Virus record (IMG/VR): IMGVR_UViG_3300045922_000149 | Span: 1 to 44,935 of that record | Source of the DNA: a virus | Length of the DNA stretch: 44,935 nucleotides | Strand: one strand, 5' to 3' | Shown here: positions 13,438 to 22,397 of the stretch, piece after piece | Numbering within the stretch: position 1 is the stretch's first letter | How the letters are laid out: every line of letters starts with the position of its first letter | Program-made: the position numbers and the translations under genes | The notes under the pieces: model-generated | Told to the model about the DNA's origin: nothing | The model's database searches: none | What the model saw: the letters and a program-made list of their open reading frames with translations, nothing else

Positions 13438-15042
13438 ATGGGCCACGTTTCCAATAGAAAGGTGCCTCACGTCGGCCCGGAAGACGCCGACATTTTCATC
13501 GTGGGCGAAGCTCCAGGGAACCATGAAGATGTAGCACTACAGCCATTCGTCGGCCCTTCCGGCGACTTGCTCAACTTGGCACTGGAACAGGCAGGACTCG
13601 ACAGGGAATCAATCCGTATTGGAAACGTACTGAACTACCAGCCAGTGAACAATGTCTTCCAACATGCCAACACGACGTGGCAACTGGAGGAATCGAGGAA
13701 GGAACTCTACAACTACATGAGAACGGCCAAGCACAAGGTAGTAGTGGCAATGGGCCGACATGCGATGGAGTTCTTCACTGGACATACAGAGATCGAAAAG
13801 CGCAGAGGCTCGGTGTATCAGTTGAAGAATGGAATCTACGTCATTCCAACGATCCACCCTGCCGCAGTCCTGCGTGATGGTTCACATACGGTCGGCTTCC
13901 TCCATGATCTCATCAAAGCTGCCCGCGTCGCGAGGGAAGGTTGGCAAGAGCCCAAGTTCAACTTCATCACTGATCCTGACCAATACCAAGTAGAATCACT
14001 CATTCCCATCCTCACTTCCGCTGAGCGTCTCTGGTGTGACATCGAGACGAAGAAGTACACGAACTACATCCGATGCATGGGCTTCGCGTGGAGTCCGACG
14101 GATGCAGTTTGTCTGTGGAATGATTCACACACGGGAATCGGCCCCAACTTTACACGCTGGCTCCGCATGATCCTAGGATCACCAGCCAAGAAGACATTCC
14201 ACAACGGAATGTTCGACACAAGGATACTCAAAGAAAACGGAATCTTCGTGGAGAACTGGGACTATGACACGATGCTTGCACAACATTCAATCCAGCCCGA
14301 ACTTCCTCTCGGACTGGACTACTGCACTTCGATCTACACTGACATCAACTACTACAAGGATGATGGCAAGGAGACTAGTAACAAGACTACTAGAGAATCT
14401 CTTGCTGTGTACAACTGTAAGGACGTGGTAGCGACTTGTCAGGTGCATATAGCTCAGCTAGAGGAGATGGATGAAGTCTCCTGGAAGATGTTCCAGAACA
14501 AGTGGATCGAACGGGAATGTGCAGAGGAAATCTCCGACTGTGGACTGTTGATCGATACAGATCGCCAGAAGGAGCTAAAGGAACGTGTCGAGGCACTTCT
14601 CCATGATGCCTACGTCATCCTGTACTCCGCGTGTTCCATGTACAATGTAGAACCTTTCCGCGTGGCGCAACACAGCAAGGTCAAGGACTTCCTCTACAAG
14701 ACTCTCGCCCTTCCCATCAAGACGAATAAGGAAGGAGCAATCACTGCGGATGAAGATGCACTAGTCTCACTCATCGCTACTTGTCGCCGGAGACTGGACG
14801 AACTGAAGACCGATGCATCGAGAACTCCCTGGATCATTCGTCTCGGTGTTCTCAGGGCGATTCTCAAGATTCGTGGATACGAGAAGATGTTGTCTTCATA
14901 CATCAACGTCACACCTTCTCCAGACGGGAGAGTCCGTAGCATTTACAATGTGACTGGAACCGAGACGACACGTTGGTCGGCTTCTTCATGGTATGATCGC
15001 TCAGGGCTCAACGCACAAACAATCCCCAGGGAATACGTCTAA
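13438..15042 (+). CDS. Family A DNA polymerase, chain 1: UDG-like + 3'-5' exonuclease + thumb, 534 aa
   Basis: The ATG at 13438 follows GGAGGGATTAGG; an in-frame ATG at 13363 overlaps the MazG-like gene and is rejected. Residues 10-165 form a family 4-type uracil-DNA glycosylase-like domain: GEAPGNHED at 23-31, PFVGPSG at 36-42, NVLNYQPVNN at 63-72, HPAAVLR at 140-146. The Cys residues of iron-sulfur UDGs are absent at the N-terminus. Exonuclease motifs follow: DIET at 201-204, HNGMFD at 255-260, YNCKD at 325-329. The thumb and entry to the palm end at TGTETTRWS...QTIPRE (506-532). SPO1-type phage polymerases also carry such a UDG-like domain. It overlaps chain 2 by TAATG. Confidence 0.92.
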   Translation: MGHVSNRKVPHVGPEDADIFIVGEAPGNHEDVALQPFVGPSGDLLNLALEQAGLDRESIRIGNVLNYQPVNNVFQHANTTWQLEESRKELYNYMRTAKHKVVVAMGRHAMEFFTGHTEIEKRRGSVYQLKNGIYVIPTIHPAAVLRDGSHTVGFLHDLIKAARVAREGWQEPKFNFITDPDQYQVESLIPILTSAERLWCDIETKKYTNYIRCMGFAWSPTDAVCLWNDSHTGIGPNFTRWLRMILGSPAKKTFHNGMFDTRILKENGIFVENWDYDTMLAQHSIQPELPLGLDYCTSIYTDINYYKDDGKETSNKTTRESLAVYNCKDVVATCQVHIAQLEEMDEVSWKMFQNKWIERECAEEISDCGLLIDTDRQKELKERVEALLHDAYVILYSACSMYNVEPFRVAQHSKVKDFLYKTLALPIKTNKEGAITADEDALVSLIATCRRRLDELKTDASRTPWIIRLGVLRAILKIRGYEKMLSSYINVTPSPDGRVRSIYNVTGTETTRWSASSWYDRSGLNAQTIPREYV

Positions 15043-15866
15043 TGGAAAAGAAACTTGCCATCCGTTCGATGTATCGTGCCCCCAAAGGTAAAGTCCTGTG
15101 TGCATTCGATCTTTCCGCCGCCGAGGCCTGGATCGTAGCCTATCTGTCTAACGATCCTAACATGAAGCGAGAGTTGGCTAATGGCGACATCCACTCATTC
15201 TCGGCCTGCGGAATCTTCGACATTCCCATCCCGCCCGGAGAAGGAAAGGCACGATACAAGGGAGTAGTACCCGATGACAAGCGTTACGTCGGGAAGAAGA
15301 TGAATCACGCAGGTAACTACCGCACGAGTCCATTCAAGATTGCGGAGTTCATCAACGCGGAAGGTATCATCACAGTCTCGCTCGCCGAGGCAAAGAGATT
15401 CCATGCGAAGTGGCTATCTTCTTTCAGCCTGCACTCTTGGTGGAATGAAGTTGACTACATCGCACAGACTACCAAGACGATCACGACATGTTACGGATTC
15501 CGAAGGAAGTTCTGGGGAATCTACAACGATGACTTGAAGAAGGAAATGACTGCCTTCGAGCCTCAGTCAACGGTGGCAAGCCACATGCATGGAGCAATCC
15601 ATCCAGAGCTTGGCATCGAAGGTGGAAACGCAGCCATTCTGAAATACATCGTAAAGCCTAGCAAAGGAGAAATCAGAATGTGCAACACAGCACACGATTC
15701 CGTCATGCTGGAAGTGCCTACGCCCCTCGTGAACGAAGTAGTGCCCCAAGTCATCTCGTACCTCAAGCGGCCCATCGTAATCAAAGGACAAGAGTTCACC
15801 ATTCCAGTAGATGCTGAAGTAGGCGAGCGTTGGAAGGAAATGGAAGATTGGCGCGGAGAACACTAA
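15042..15866 (+). CDS. Family A DNA polymerase, chain 2: palm and fingers, 274 aa
   Basis: It starts in the TAATG overlap. Motif A is AFDLSAAEAWIVAYLS at about 21-36, with the catalytic Asp at 23. The O-helix region RYVGKKMNHAGNY lies at 81-93, with Lys85 in the conserved place and His89 where E. coli Pol I has Phe762. Motif C is AHDSVMLEV at 217-225, with Asp219. Together with chain 1 all polymerase segments are present in order, with no residues missing at the break, so the enzyme is probably rebuilt from two polypeptides. Confidence 0.92.
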   Translation: MEKKLAIRSMYRAPKGKVLCAFDLSAAEAWIVAYLSNDPNMKRELANGDIHSFSACGIFDIPIPPGEGKARYKGVVPDDKRYVGKKMNHAGNYRTSPFKIAEFINAEGIITVSLAEAKRFHAKWLSSFSLHSWWNEVDYIAQTTKTITTCYGFRRKFWGIYNDDLKKEMTAFEPQSTVASHMHGAIHPELGIEGGNAAILKYIVKPSKGEIRMCNTAHDSVMLEVPTPLVNEVVPQVISYLKRPIVIKGQEFTIPVDAEVGERWKEMEDWRGEH

Positions 15867-15867
15867 G

Positions 15868-17073
15868 ATGTCTCGGCGCTGCGAGAACTGGCTACTGACC
15901 TATAGAGACTACGTTCTACCGAGAACCGACGCACCAGAATCCTTCATCTTTTGGTCAGGTATCTACGCCATCGCCGCCGCCATCCGTCGCCAAGTCTTCA
16001 TCCCGAAGAAATACCTAGGGCTGTGGGACTGCTATCCGTATCTGTACCTGATGTTCGTAGGCCCGCCGGGAATGCGGAAGACTACGACCATTCAACATGG
16101 AGCAGAGGCACTTCTGAGTCAAGTCGAAGGACTCGATCCAGGGCCTACAGTATTCTCCAAGGAAGCAGTCATCGAGCGAATGCAGAAGTCCAAGGACAAC
16201 TCGATGTACTTGGTGATCGGAGAGTTCTCAGACATCTTCCAGAAGGCCGGGAAGGACAGGAATGGAATGTACGAGTTCTTCACGTCCATGTTCGATGGAA
16301 AGACTATCTATGACTCCGCGACGAAGACTAGTGGAAACTTCCTGCTCAACAAGCCGTGTCTGAACTTCTTCTCCGCGACGACGCCAGGATGGATCACGGA
16401 CAACATGCCAGAAGGCGTGATTACTGGAGGCTTTGCATCTCGGGTAATCTTTGTATGTGAAGAACAGCCACGCATCCGCAAGTCATTCTTCGATGATGTC
16501 GAGGGATCATTCACTCAGTATGAAGAAGACCTAGTAGCAGACCTAGCACACATCTCTAAGTCTATCTCAGGCAGTTTCGAGTTCACCAAGGAAGCACTTG
16601 ACTTCGCCCGCCATGTATCCGAACAAGAGCCTCGAAGAGCACTCTTGCAGAACGAGAAGCTAGGCGGATACCTGAACCGCAAGTTCACACACATCGCCAA
16701 GCTTGCACAGATTCACAGCCTCGCCACGAAGGACGAACTGGTCATCACGAAGAAGGATTGGGAGTTTGGAATCTGGGCCATCGAGTCCACGGAAGAAGGA
16801 TTGGAAAGGGTCTTCGGCGGAGTAGGAAAGAACAAGTACACCAGCGAGGCGGAGAAGATTGTAGCCTTTGTACGGGCAACGAACTTCTTCACCAAGGCCC
16901 CCGTTCCCAAGCATGAAATCCTCCGACACTTCATTTCGAGTGCCGAGCCTAGAATCCTGAATGAGCTGATCCGTTACCTGGTCGAAGCAGGCTTCATGCG
17001 GGAACAGGCCACCATCCGAAATGGCGAAGCCGTGCAGGTGTACACAGCACTGGAGCTGGATGAACTGCAATGA
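15868..17073 (+). CDS. DUF3987-like P-loop ATPase, 401 aa
   Basis: An N-terminal helical region (PESFIFWSGIYAIAAAI) precedes Walker A GPPGMRKTT at 65-73 and a Walker B-like YLVIGEFSDIF at about 113-123. A central ATPFIFE-like region reads FFSATTPGWI. The C-terminal part (from about 310) looks like a winged-helix domain. DUF3987-type proteins are found beside phage polymerases and may act as primase-associated helicases. This gene ends the plus-strand operon at the shared terminator. Confidence 0.75.
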   Translation: MSRRCENWLLTYRDYVLPRTDAPESFIFWSGIYAIAAAIRRQVFIPKKYLGLWDCYPYLYLMFVGPPGMRKTTTIQHGAEALLSQVEGLDPGPTVFSKEAVIERMQKSKDNSMYLVIGEFSDIFQKAGKDRNGMYEFFTSMFDGKTIYDSATKTSGNFLLNKPCLNFFSATTPGWITDNMPEGVITGGFASRVIFVCEEQPRIRKSFFDDVEGSFTQYEEDLVADLAHISKSISGSFEFTKEALDFARHVSEQEPRRALLQNEKLGGYLNRKFTHIAKLAQIHSLATKDELVITKKDWEFGIWAIESTEEGLERVFGGVGKNKYTSEAEKIVAFVRATNFFTKAPVPKHEILRHFISSAEPRILNELIRYLVEAGFMREQATIRNGEAVQVYTALELDELQ

Positions 17074-17120
17074 AAAACCCCCGGCGCCGAAAGGCTAACC
17101 GGGGGCTTTTATTTTGTTCA
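17074..17120. terminator. Bidirectional terminator between converging operons
   Basis: CCCCCGG at 17078-17084 pairs with CCGGGGG at 17099-17105. An inner GCC-GAAA-GGC stem with a GNRA tetraloop lies between them. On the plus strand the hairpin is followed by CTTTTATTTTG; on the minus strand by TTTTTCA. Both the plus operon (ending at 17073) and the minus operon (ending at 17143) can use it. Confidence 0.9.
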
Positions 17121-17163
17121 ATCCTCCCAATCCTCCCAATCCTCAATCCCGATCCTCAATCCC
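17121..17163. repeat. Short tandem repeat at the end of the minus operon
   Basis: AATCCTCCC occurs twice and is followed by two diverged copies of ATCCTCAATCCC. The last units lie inside the C-terminal codons of the 1394-aa gene. Probably a slippage product. Confidence 0.7.
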
Positions 17164-20100
17164 AAGATATTGCTTTGCCAACTTGGTCCTTTCACGTTGC
17201 AAGATGAGGATTTCATCACGCTTCTCATCTGGCGTCATGGCTTCATTGAATCGAGTGAAATTGATCTGTTCATTGAATCGGTCAATCAATTCCTTGTACA
17301 TTGCCACCTTCAGAGCTTGTTCAATCTTGTCCTTGTGGGCATTGTAGATCGCGTCCACTCTTTCCGGTGCGCCATCAAGCATGGCTCGATTCAGGCTATT
17401 GATTACTGGAGTGTACTTGTCCACGTCATTGTAGAACTTCTCCATGTATCTCCGTCCGCCCTCATCCTTGCTTCCGGTCGAGAGCCCAAGGAAGGGAATG
17501 TACACTGACTTGTTGGATGGAGAAGGATTCTTATTGGAACTCCCGGCGATAGCCTGGTCCGCGCGGAGGAAGTCATTGTACAGATTGCCCACGAGCATAG
17601 TCTTGACGATGCGATCCAAGACTCCGGCGTCCTTGCCAGTCTTCTGCGCGAGGAACTGTGCAAGGTTGCTGGTCTGGCCTGAACGTGCATCTTCCGGCAG
17701 GAGATTCTTTCTACCCTGCGGAATGACGCTGTAGTTCTTGAATCCGAATCCATCGAGATTGTACTCTTGTCCAGTGACTAGAGTGATCCCGCCCTGGACC
17801 ATCAGTGGAACGAAGTTCGGAATAGTTGATCTTTGAGTAGTCTCCCAAATCCTGCTCAGTGCATCAGTGTCATTGGAGTCCTGAAGCTCATCGAGTAGTG
17901 TTTCCACCGCATTGACTAGGCCGAGACTGACTGGACCCTGAGGCTTCGGAACGGCGAAGTATGAATTGGGATCAAGTGGATTACCAATGTAGAAGTACCC
18001 CGCGCCCTTCCTGTCATTCCGCAACGCTCTGATCTTCTCATCGTCCTTGTTGAGATACCAGTTGATAACCGTGGCAGGAACAAGGAGCTTAGTTGCATGG
18101 ATGAGAGTCTTGGCAAGGAGTTGTGGATTCTCTCTAGTTGACTTGCCAAAGACTAGCTTGTACTGTGCCTTCGCCGCCTGGATTGGATAATTCATGAAGC
18201 CGATGAATCGCGATGCCGCTGCGAGTCTGGCCCCACTCAAAGCTGGATCACCAAGTGACGCATTGAATGCCTGGACCAACTCAGACATTGGAACGTCTTT
18301 GTAGTTCCTGACTACGAGGCCCATGCGTCCTGCATTCGACAAGTTCCCTGCGAACTCCTTGGCGACCTTTCCCCAGTTAGAAGGATGGAGTCTCCAGTTC
18401 TTTCCGTAACGCTGGAGAACCGTGGAAAGTTCCTCGACGTTACGAGCGATTTCTTCCACGTTCGGATCAGCATATCGGAATGAGTTTCCTCCACCATTGT
18501 AGATCAGATCATTGACAATCTGTGAATTGTCTTTGTAAAGCTCGAAGATTCCAGCGACAGGATCAGTGAGAATGTTGAACTTCCATCCCTTGTTCTTTGC
18601 ATAGATGCTCAGATCAACAGCATCTTGCAATACACCAGCCCGAACAAGGTCACGATACACCGAGAAAATGCCCGTCGCGGCCTTCTCGGTGCTGGCCGCA
18701 GCGTTCGCAGGAAGATTCTTGTAGAAAAACTTCTCCAGCTTGGGAGCATTCTCCGGGACAAAGCCTTGCTTCGTGCCCTTCCACTGCATGAGTCCGAGGG
18801 ACTCGGCCAGTTCATTATTGACTTGGAGAGAATAATTGATCCCATTCAACTTGAAGTTGTATTTGCCACTAAGCCCCTGGTCAATGCTCATCGCCTCGGC
18901 CATAGCCTTTTGTAGTACTTCCGGGACATCAGGATTCTGTTGCTTGACTAGCTCAAGAGCTTCCTTGATCTGCGGAGTGAATTGCCACTCCTTGACATCA
19001 ACGATTCCCGCGAGGTCTGGATTACGAATCCGTGCCTTAGCCAGCTCCGCAAGAATCCTGTTTCGCTCACCATTGAAGATGATAGCTCTTTGCATGTCAT
19101 ACAGACTGGCCCACAAGTCTGCGACTAGCTTCTGGCTCTCTGGATTAGTCCTGGTCTTGAGGAATCCAGAAGTATTGGAGTACACTGAACGGAACAGTGG
19201 TGCGTATGCAGGATTATCCAAAGAGTCAAACACATCCTTGCTGATCAAACCATAGTCGTAAAGTGCCTGCTTGAGGCCCTTGACGAATGGAATGTAAACT
19301 TCATCGTATGCTTGGACAAACTTCGGATAGTCCTGAGCATACTGATTGACTAGCTTGGTTGCTTCCTCTACAGTCCACGGAGTCTTGATATACTCAAGTC
19401 CGGCCTCCCTCTGGACTTGTCCCAAGGTCTGCTTTGCATGGACGAACATTGCAAACCTGTTCATGTCATCGGCATTTCCACCGACGGCCTGAATGACCTT
19501 TCCGAGTCCTGGTCCGACGACTCTGGCATTTCCATCTAGGTCAGGCGCAGTGAGATCATTGAGAATACTGTGCCGAGCCTTCAGCGTCCAGCGCAGGAAG
19601 TTCTGTGAGAGTTCTCCGGCCTTCTGAGAAACCTTGCGAATCGGAAGCAAGAAGTCCGTCGTGGCAAAGTCTGCGCGTTCCAGTGGAGTCTCGAGGAGCA
19701 TGGCCTCCTTGAAACGAGCCTCTTGCGCATTCTTGTTTCCGAAGTCAATCTTCTCGAAGAATGGCTTCTCTGCTTCACTAAGATTCGGCGGAGGATCAAC
19801 TGTGCCTTGGACCTTCGGCTTGAGGATTGGCGTAGTCGGATCACCGGACACTTCCGGCGGAACGTATGGATATGGCGATTGCTTTCCGCTGCCTGGACGC
19901 CACGGAGACTCGAACGGAATCTCAAGCTGCTTGCTAACACCTTGAAGTGGAAGTTCGATTTGGTACTCTGCACTCTGCTTGATGACATTGTTCAGATTAG
20001 TGATCTGTTCAATCAGATTGTCTTCTTCCTTAGCATACTTAGCCAGAAGATTCACATCTGCACTTCTGATGTACTTCTTCCTCATGTTCTCAGTGACATT

Positions 20101-21327
20101 GCCGATCTTCTCTATGATCTTACTATGCTTGGCAACGATCTTATCCAGAGGAAGTTCTTCTCCCTTGGACAGCCTGCCCATGAAGCGAATCTTGTCAATC
20201 AGCTCGCCTTCTTCCTTGACATACTTGTTCAGTAGATTGACTTCTGAAGCCTTCACGGAGCCCTTCTGGATGTTATCTGCAATATCATTGATCCTCTTGA
20301 TTACCAAGTCATGCCGAGAGACCATTTGATTCATCTGCTCGGGAGGGATTCTGTGCATATCAATCTTGTCGAGCAGATCGGCTTCTTCTCGGATGTAGGT
20401 GTTCAGAAGATTGAGATCAGCATCCCGCACCGACCCTCTGCGGATATTGTCCATGATGCTGCCCATTCGCTCCACTACCTTAGCATGCCGCTTGGTCAGA
20501 CGTTGCAATTCCACAAGCGGAGGCTGGCTAGGTGCAGTAGGCTCAGGCTGAGCCTGATTGAAGATGTCAATCTGCTTCGTATCGACGACTGGCTGTTCAC
20601 CGAAGAGATCGAGTTGCTTGACGGAAAGACCAGGATTGTCCTTCGCACGAATATCAAGCTCAACCGATGCCTGCTTCGCCGCCTCCGCTGGATTTGGACT
20701 CTCAATGACTGCCTGTGCTAGGCTTCTGCCAGTGTTCCTAACGTTGAACGCTCCATCCATCACTGATCCAACGAGACTCCAAGCACCGATGCGAATGAAG
20801 TCTTCCTTGGTCTTGGTAGTTTCTGGACGCGCCAAGCGTTCAGACACTGCGCTGGCGAGAACATTCCCTGGAGTCCCAGCGATTGCCCCCTTGATGAATG
20901 CCCCGGCCTTTGTGGTAGCTGGACCAAGTGCTTCCAGAATTGGAGCCTTGGCAACGGAACCAAGACCCATCGAAAGAGGAACATTGATCGGAGCTTCACC
21001 AATCATTGTACCGAGCATGCGTCCGGCCTTCCCTGCGAATCCCTCCGCCGGCATGTCTGAACGATATGTGCCGGTGCCAGTGGCCATTTCGATGGCGGCT
21101 TGCATTTGGAGAGGACCAGAACCACCAGCAAGTTTCATAACTCTGCCAGTGTTTGAGATGCCCTCCTTGAAGCCTTCCTTGAGATTAGGTAGGAACTCCC
21201 CCGGAGCAGAGAGTTCCTTCCGACGCTTGTTGTAATAGAACTTGATGAACTCATCTGACTCTCCGGCCTTCATCAAGTCGATCACTTCTTTACGAAGGAT
21301 GTCTTCAATGTCCTGAGTATCTTCCAT
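17143..21327 (-). CDS. Giant internal virion / polyvalent-like protein, 1394 aa
   Basis: Last and largest gene of the late operon. It has an acidic N-terminus, then a Gly/Ala-rich hydrophobic region (about 60-200) with several possible membrane-active helices. Three tandem helical repeats of about 44 residues, roughly 60 residues apart, follow at about 279-322, 337-380 and 399-442, each ending in N-L-L-x-x-Y-x-x-E-E-x-x-L-I/L-x-K/Q-I. A large C-terminal region of mixed helices has blocks recalling the large polyvalent proteins of podoviruses (for example around RARVVGPGLGKV-like and AMFVHAKQTLG). It carries QLDLF at 238-242 and QIDIF at 252-256, which match beta-clamp-binding pentapeptides. 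Ejection with the DNA is the likely role. It starts in a TAATG overlap with the upstream gene. Confidence 0.8.
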   Translation of the reverse strand: MEDTQDIEDILRKEVIDLMKAGESDEFIKFYYNKRRKELSAPGEFLPNLKEGFKEGISNTGRVMKLAGGSGPLQMQAAIEMATGTGTYRSDMPAEGFAGKAGRMLGTMIGEAPINVPLSMGLGSVAKAPILEALGPATTKAGAFIKGAIAGTPGNVLASAVSERLARPETTKTKEDFIRIGAWSLVGSVMDGAFNVRNTGRSLAQAVIESPNPAEAAKQASVELDIRAKDNPGLSVKQLDLFGEQPVVDTKQIDIFNQAQPEPTAPSQPPLVELQRLTKRHAKVVERMGSIMDNIRRGSVRDADLNLLNTYIREEADLLDKIDMHRIPPEQMNQMVSRHDLVIKRINDIADNIQKGSVKASEVNLLNKYVKEEGELIDKIRFMGRLSKGEELPLDKIVAKHSKIIEKIGNVTENMRKKYIRSADVNLLAKYAKEEDNLIEQITNLNNVIKQSAEYQIELPLQGVSKQLEIPFESPWRPGSGKQSPYPYVPPEVSGDPTTPILKPKVQGTVDPPPNLSEAEKPFFEKIDFGNKNAQEARFKEAMLLETPLERADFATTDFLLPIRKVSQKAGELSQNFLRWTLKARHSILNDLTAPDLDGNARVVGPGLGKVIQAVGGNADDMNRFAMFVHAKQTLGQVQREAGLEYIKTPWTVEEATKLVNQYAQDYPKFVQAYDEVYIPFVKGLKQALYDYGLISKDVFDSLDNPAYAPLFRSVYSNTSGFLKTRTNPESQKLVADLWASLYDMQRAIIFNGERNRILAELAKARIRNPDLAGIVDVKEWQFTPQIKEALELVKQQNPDVPEVLQKAMAEAMSIDQGLSGKYNFKLNGINYSLQVNNELAESLGLMQWKGTKQGFVPENAPKLEKFFYKNLPANAAASTEKAATGIFSVYRDLVRAGVLQDAVDLSIYAKNKGWKFNILTDPVAGIFELYKDNSQIVNDLIYNGGGNSFRYADPNVEEIARNVEELSTVLQRYGKNWRLHPSNWGKVAKEFAGNLSNAGRMGLVVRNYKDVPMSELVQAFNASLGDPALSGARLAAASRFIGFMNYPIQAAKAQYKLVFGKSTRENPQLLAKTLIHATKLLVPATVINWYLNKDDEKIRALRNDRKGAGYFYIGNPLDPNSYFAVPKPQGPVSLGLVNAVETLLDELQDSNDTDALSRIWETTQRSTIPNFVPLMVQGGITLVTGQEYNLDGFGFKNYSVIPQGRKNLLPEDARSGQTSNLAQFLAQKTGKDAGVLDRIVKTMLVGNLYNDFLRADQAIAGSSNKNPSPSNKSVYIPFLGLSTGSKDEGGRRYMEKFYNDVDKYTPVINSLNRAMLDGAPERVDAIYNAHKDKIEQALKVAMYKELIDRFNEQINFTRFNEAMTPDEKRDEILILQRERTKLAKQYLGIEDRD

Positions 21328-22373
21328 TATCTCTTGCCTCCTCGGTACATGTTGTACTTCTTCTCCATGTCATCCTTCGAGGAAGTCTTGTTGCCGAACA
21401 TTCTATTGTACCTCTCTTCGAACGTTTCCATCTGATCCAAGTCTGTCGGCGCTTCGGGAAGTGGAGCATCCTCGATGCCGAGTGGCCTAGCCATAGTGTT
21501 GTAGATGTTTTCGTATGCCTTCTTCGCATTCTTGACATTCTGCACAGCTTGGAGGTACTCAGGACTGCTGCGGATTCGATCAGCGAAACTTGGAATCGTC
21601 ATCATCTTCGGGTCCATCAGCTTACTCAGCGCAGCGAGGGCACTCATGTAAGCCTGACGACTATTGCTAAGCAATGCACGAACGTCACTACCTGTCTGAT
21701 TGGAGACACGCATGTTAGCGATGTCCCTGTTGGCCTTGAGTTCCTCATTGACCCTGTAGATGGTAATCATATTGTTGAGAGTTTCCATCGCACCAGGAAT
21801 GGTATTGAGGACTTGCATTTCAGTAGCCGTCGCGGGACTGATGTTCAAAGAAATAATGTCCTTGAGGATTCGTGTCAGATCAACCTTTCCGCCGGTCTGC
21901 TGTAGGGCATCTTCAATACGAGCGCGGCCCTCCTTCATCACTTGAGTAGTGATTCTGTCTCGCTCGATGTCGAGTTCTTCCTTTTCTTTCTGTCTAGTCC
22001 TAGAATCTTTCAGCCAGTCGATGTCTTCCTGAACTGGCAATCCTGCTTCCGTCGCCATACCGCGCTCACGGACTTCTGGCGAAGCATTCTTCCATGCCTC
22101 GGCGATGCGCTCCCTTTTCTCACGCTCAGGCCCGGCGGGAAGGTCCTTGAAGGGATTCTTCTTTTTGAATCCGATGGCCTCCGCGATTGCTTGTCGTGAA
22201 GGATCATCCATGTTCTGAATGAATGGAAGCAGAGTAGGGTCTCTCTGGACTAACTGCTGAAGACGCCTCTCTGCGAAGTTGTCAGGCATTGCCCGTTCCA
22301 TCACCGCCTGCATGAATGGAACAGTCGAATCCTTGATCTCATCCCAGAATCCGGGAAGCATCGGGATAGTCAT
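21327..22373 (-). CDS. Putative internal virion protein, 348 aa
   Basis: Strongly helical and charged, with MPDNFAERRLQQLVQRDP near the N-terminus and long coiled-coil-like stretches in the middle (RTRQKEKEELDIERDRITTQ, about 125-145). No known family is recognised. Its position between the Q/N-rich 507-aa protein and the 1394-aa protein, with a TAATG overlap to the latter, suggests a second ejected or internal core protein. Confidence 0.72.
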   Translation of the reverse strand: MTIPMLPGFWDEIKDSTVPFMQAVMERAMPDNFAERRLQQLVQRDPTLLPFIQNMDDPSRQAIAEAIGFKKKNPFKDLPAGPEREKRERIAEAWKNASPEVRERGMATEAGLPVQEDIDWLKDSRTRQKEKEELDIERDRITTQVMKEGRARIEDALQQTGGKVDLTRILKDIISLNISPATATEMQVLNTIPGAMETLNNMITIYRVNEELKANRDIANMRVSNQTGSDVRALLSNSRQAYMSALAALSKLMDPKMMTIPSFADRIRSSPEYLQAVQNVKNAKKAYENIYNTMARPLGIEDAPLPEAPTDLDQMETFEERYNRMFGNKTSSKDDMEKKYNMYRGGKR

Positions 22374-22397
22374 CGGTCTAGTTCTCCTAAGTTATGG

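Noticed and set aside
20558-21235. 225-aa plus-strand frame opposite the giant virion gene
   Set aside because: It is antisense to a well-supported gene and shows composition typical of antisense translation.
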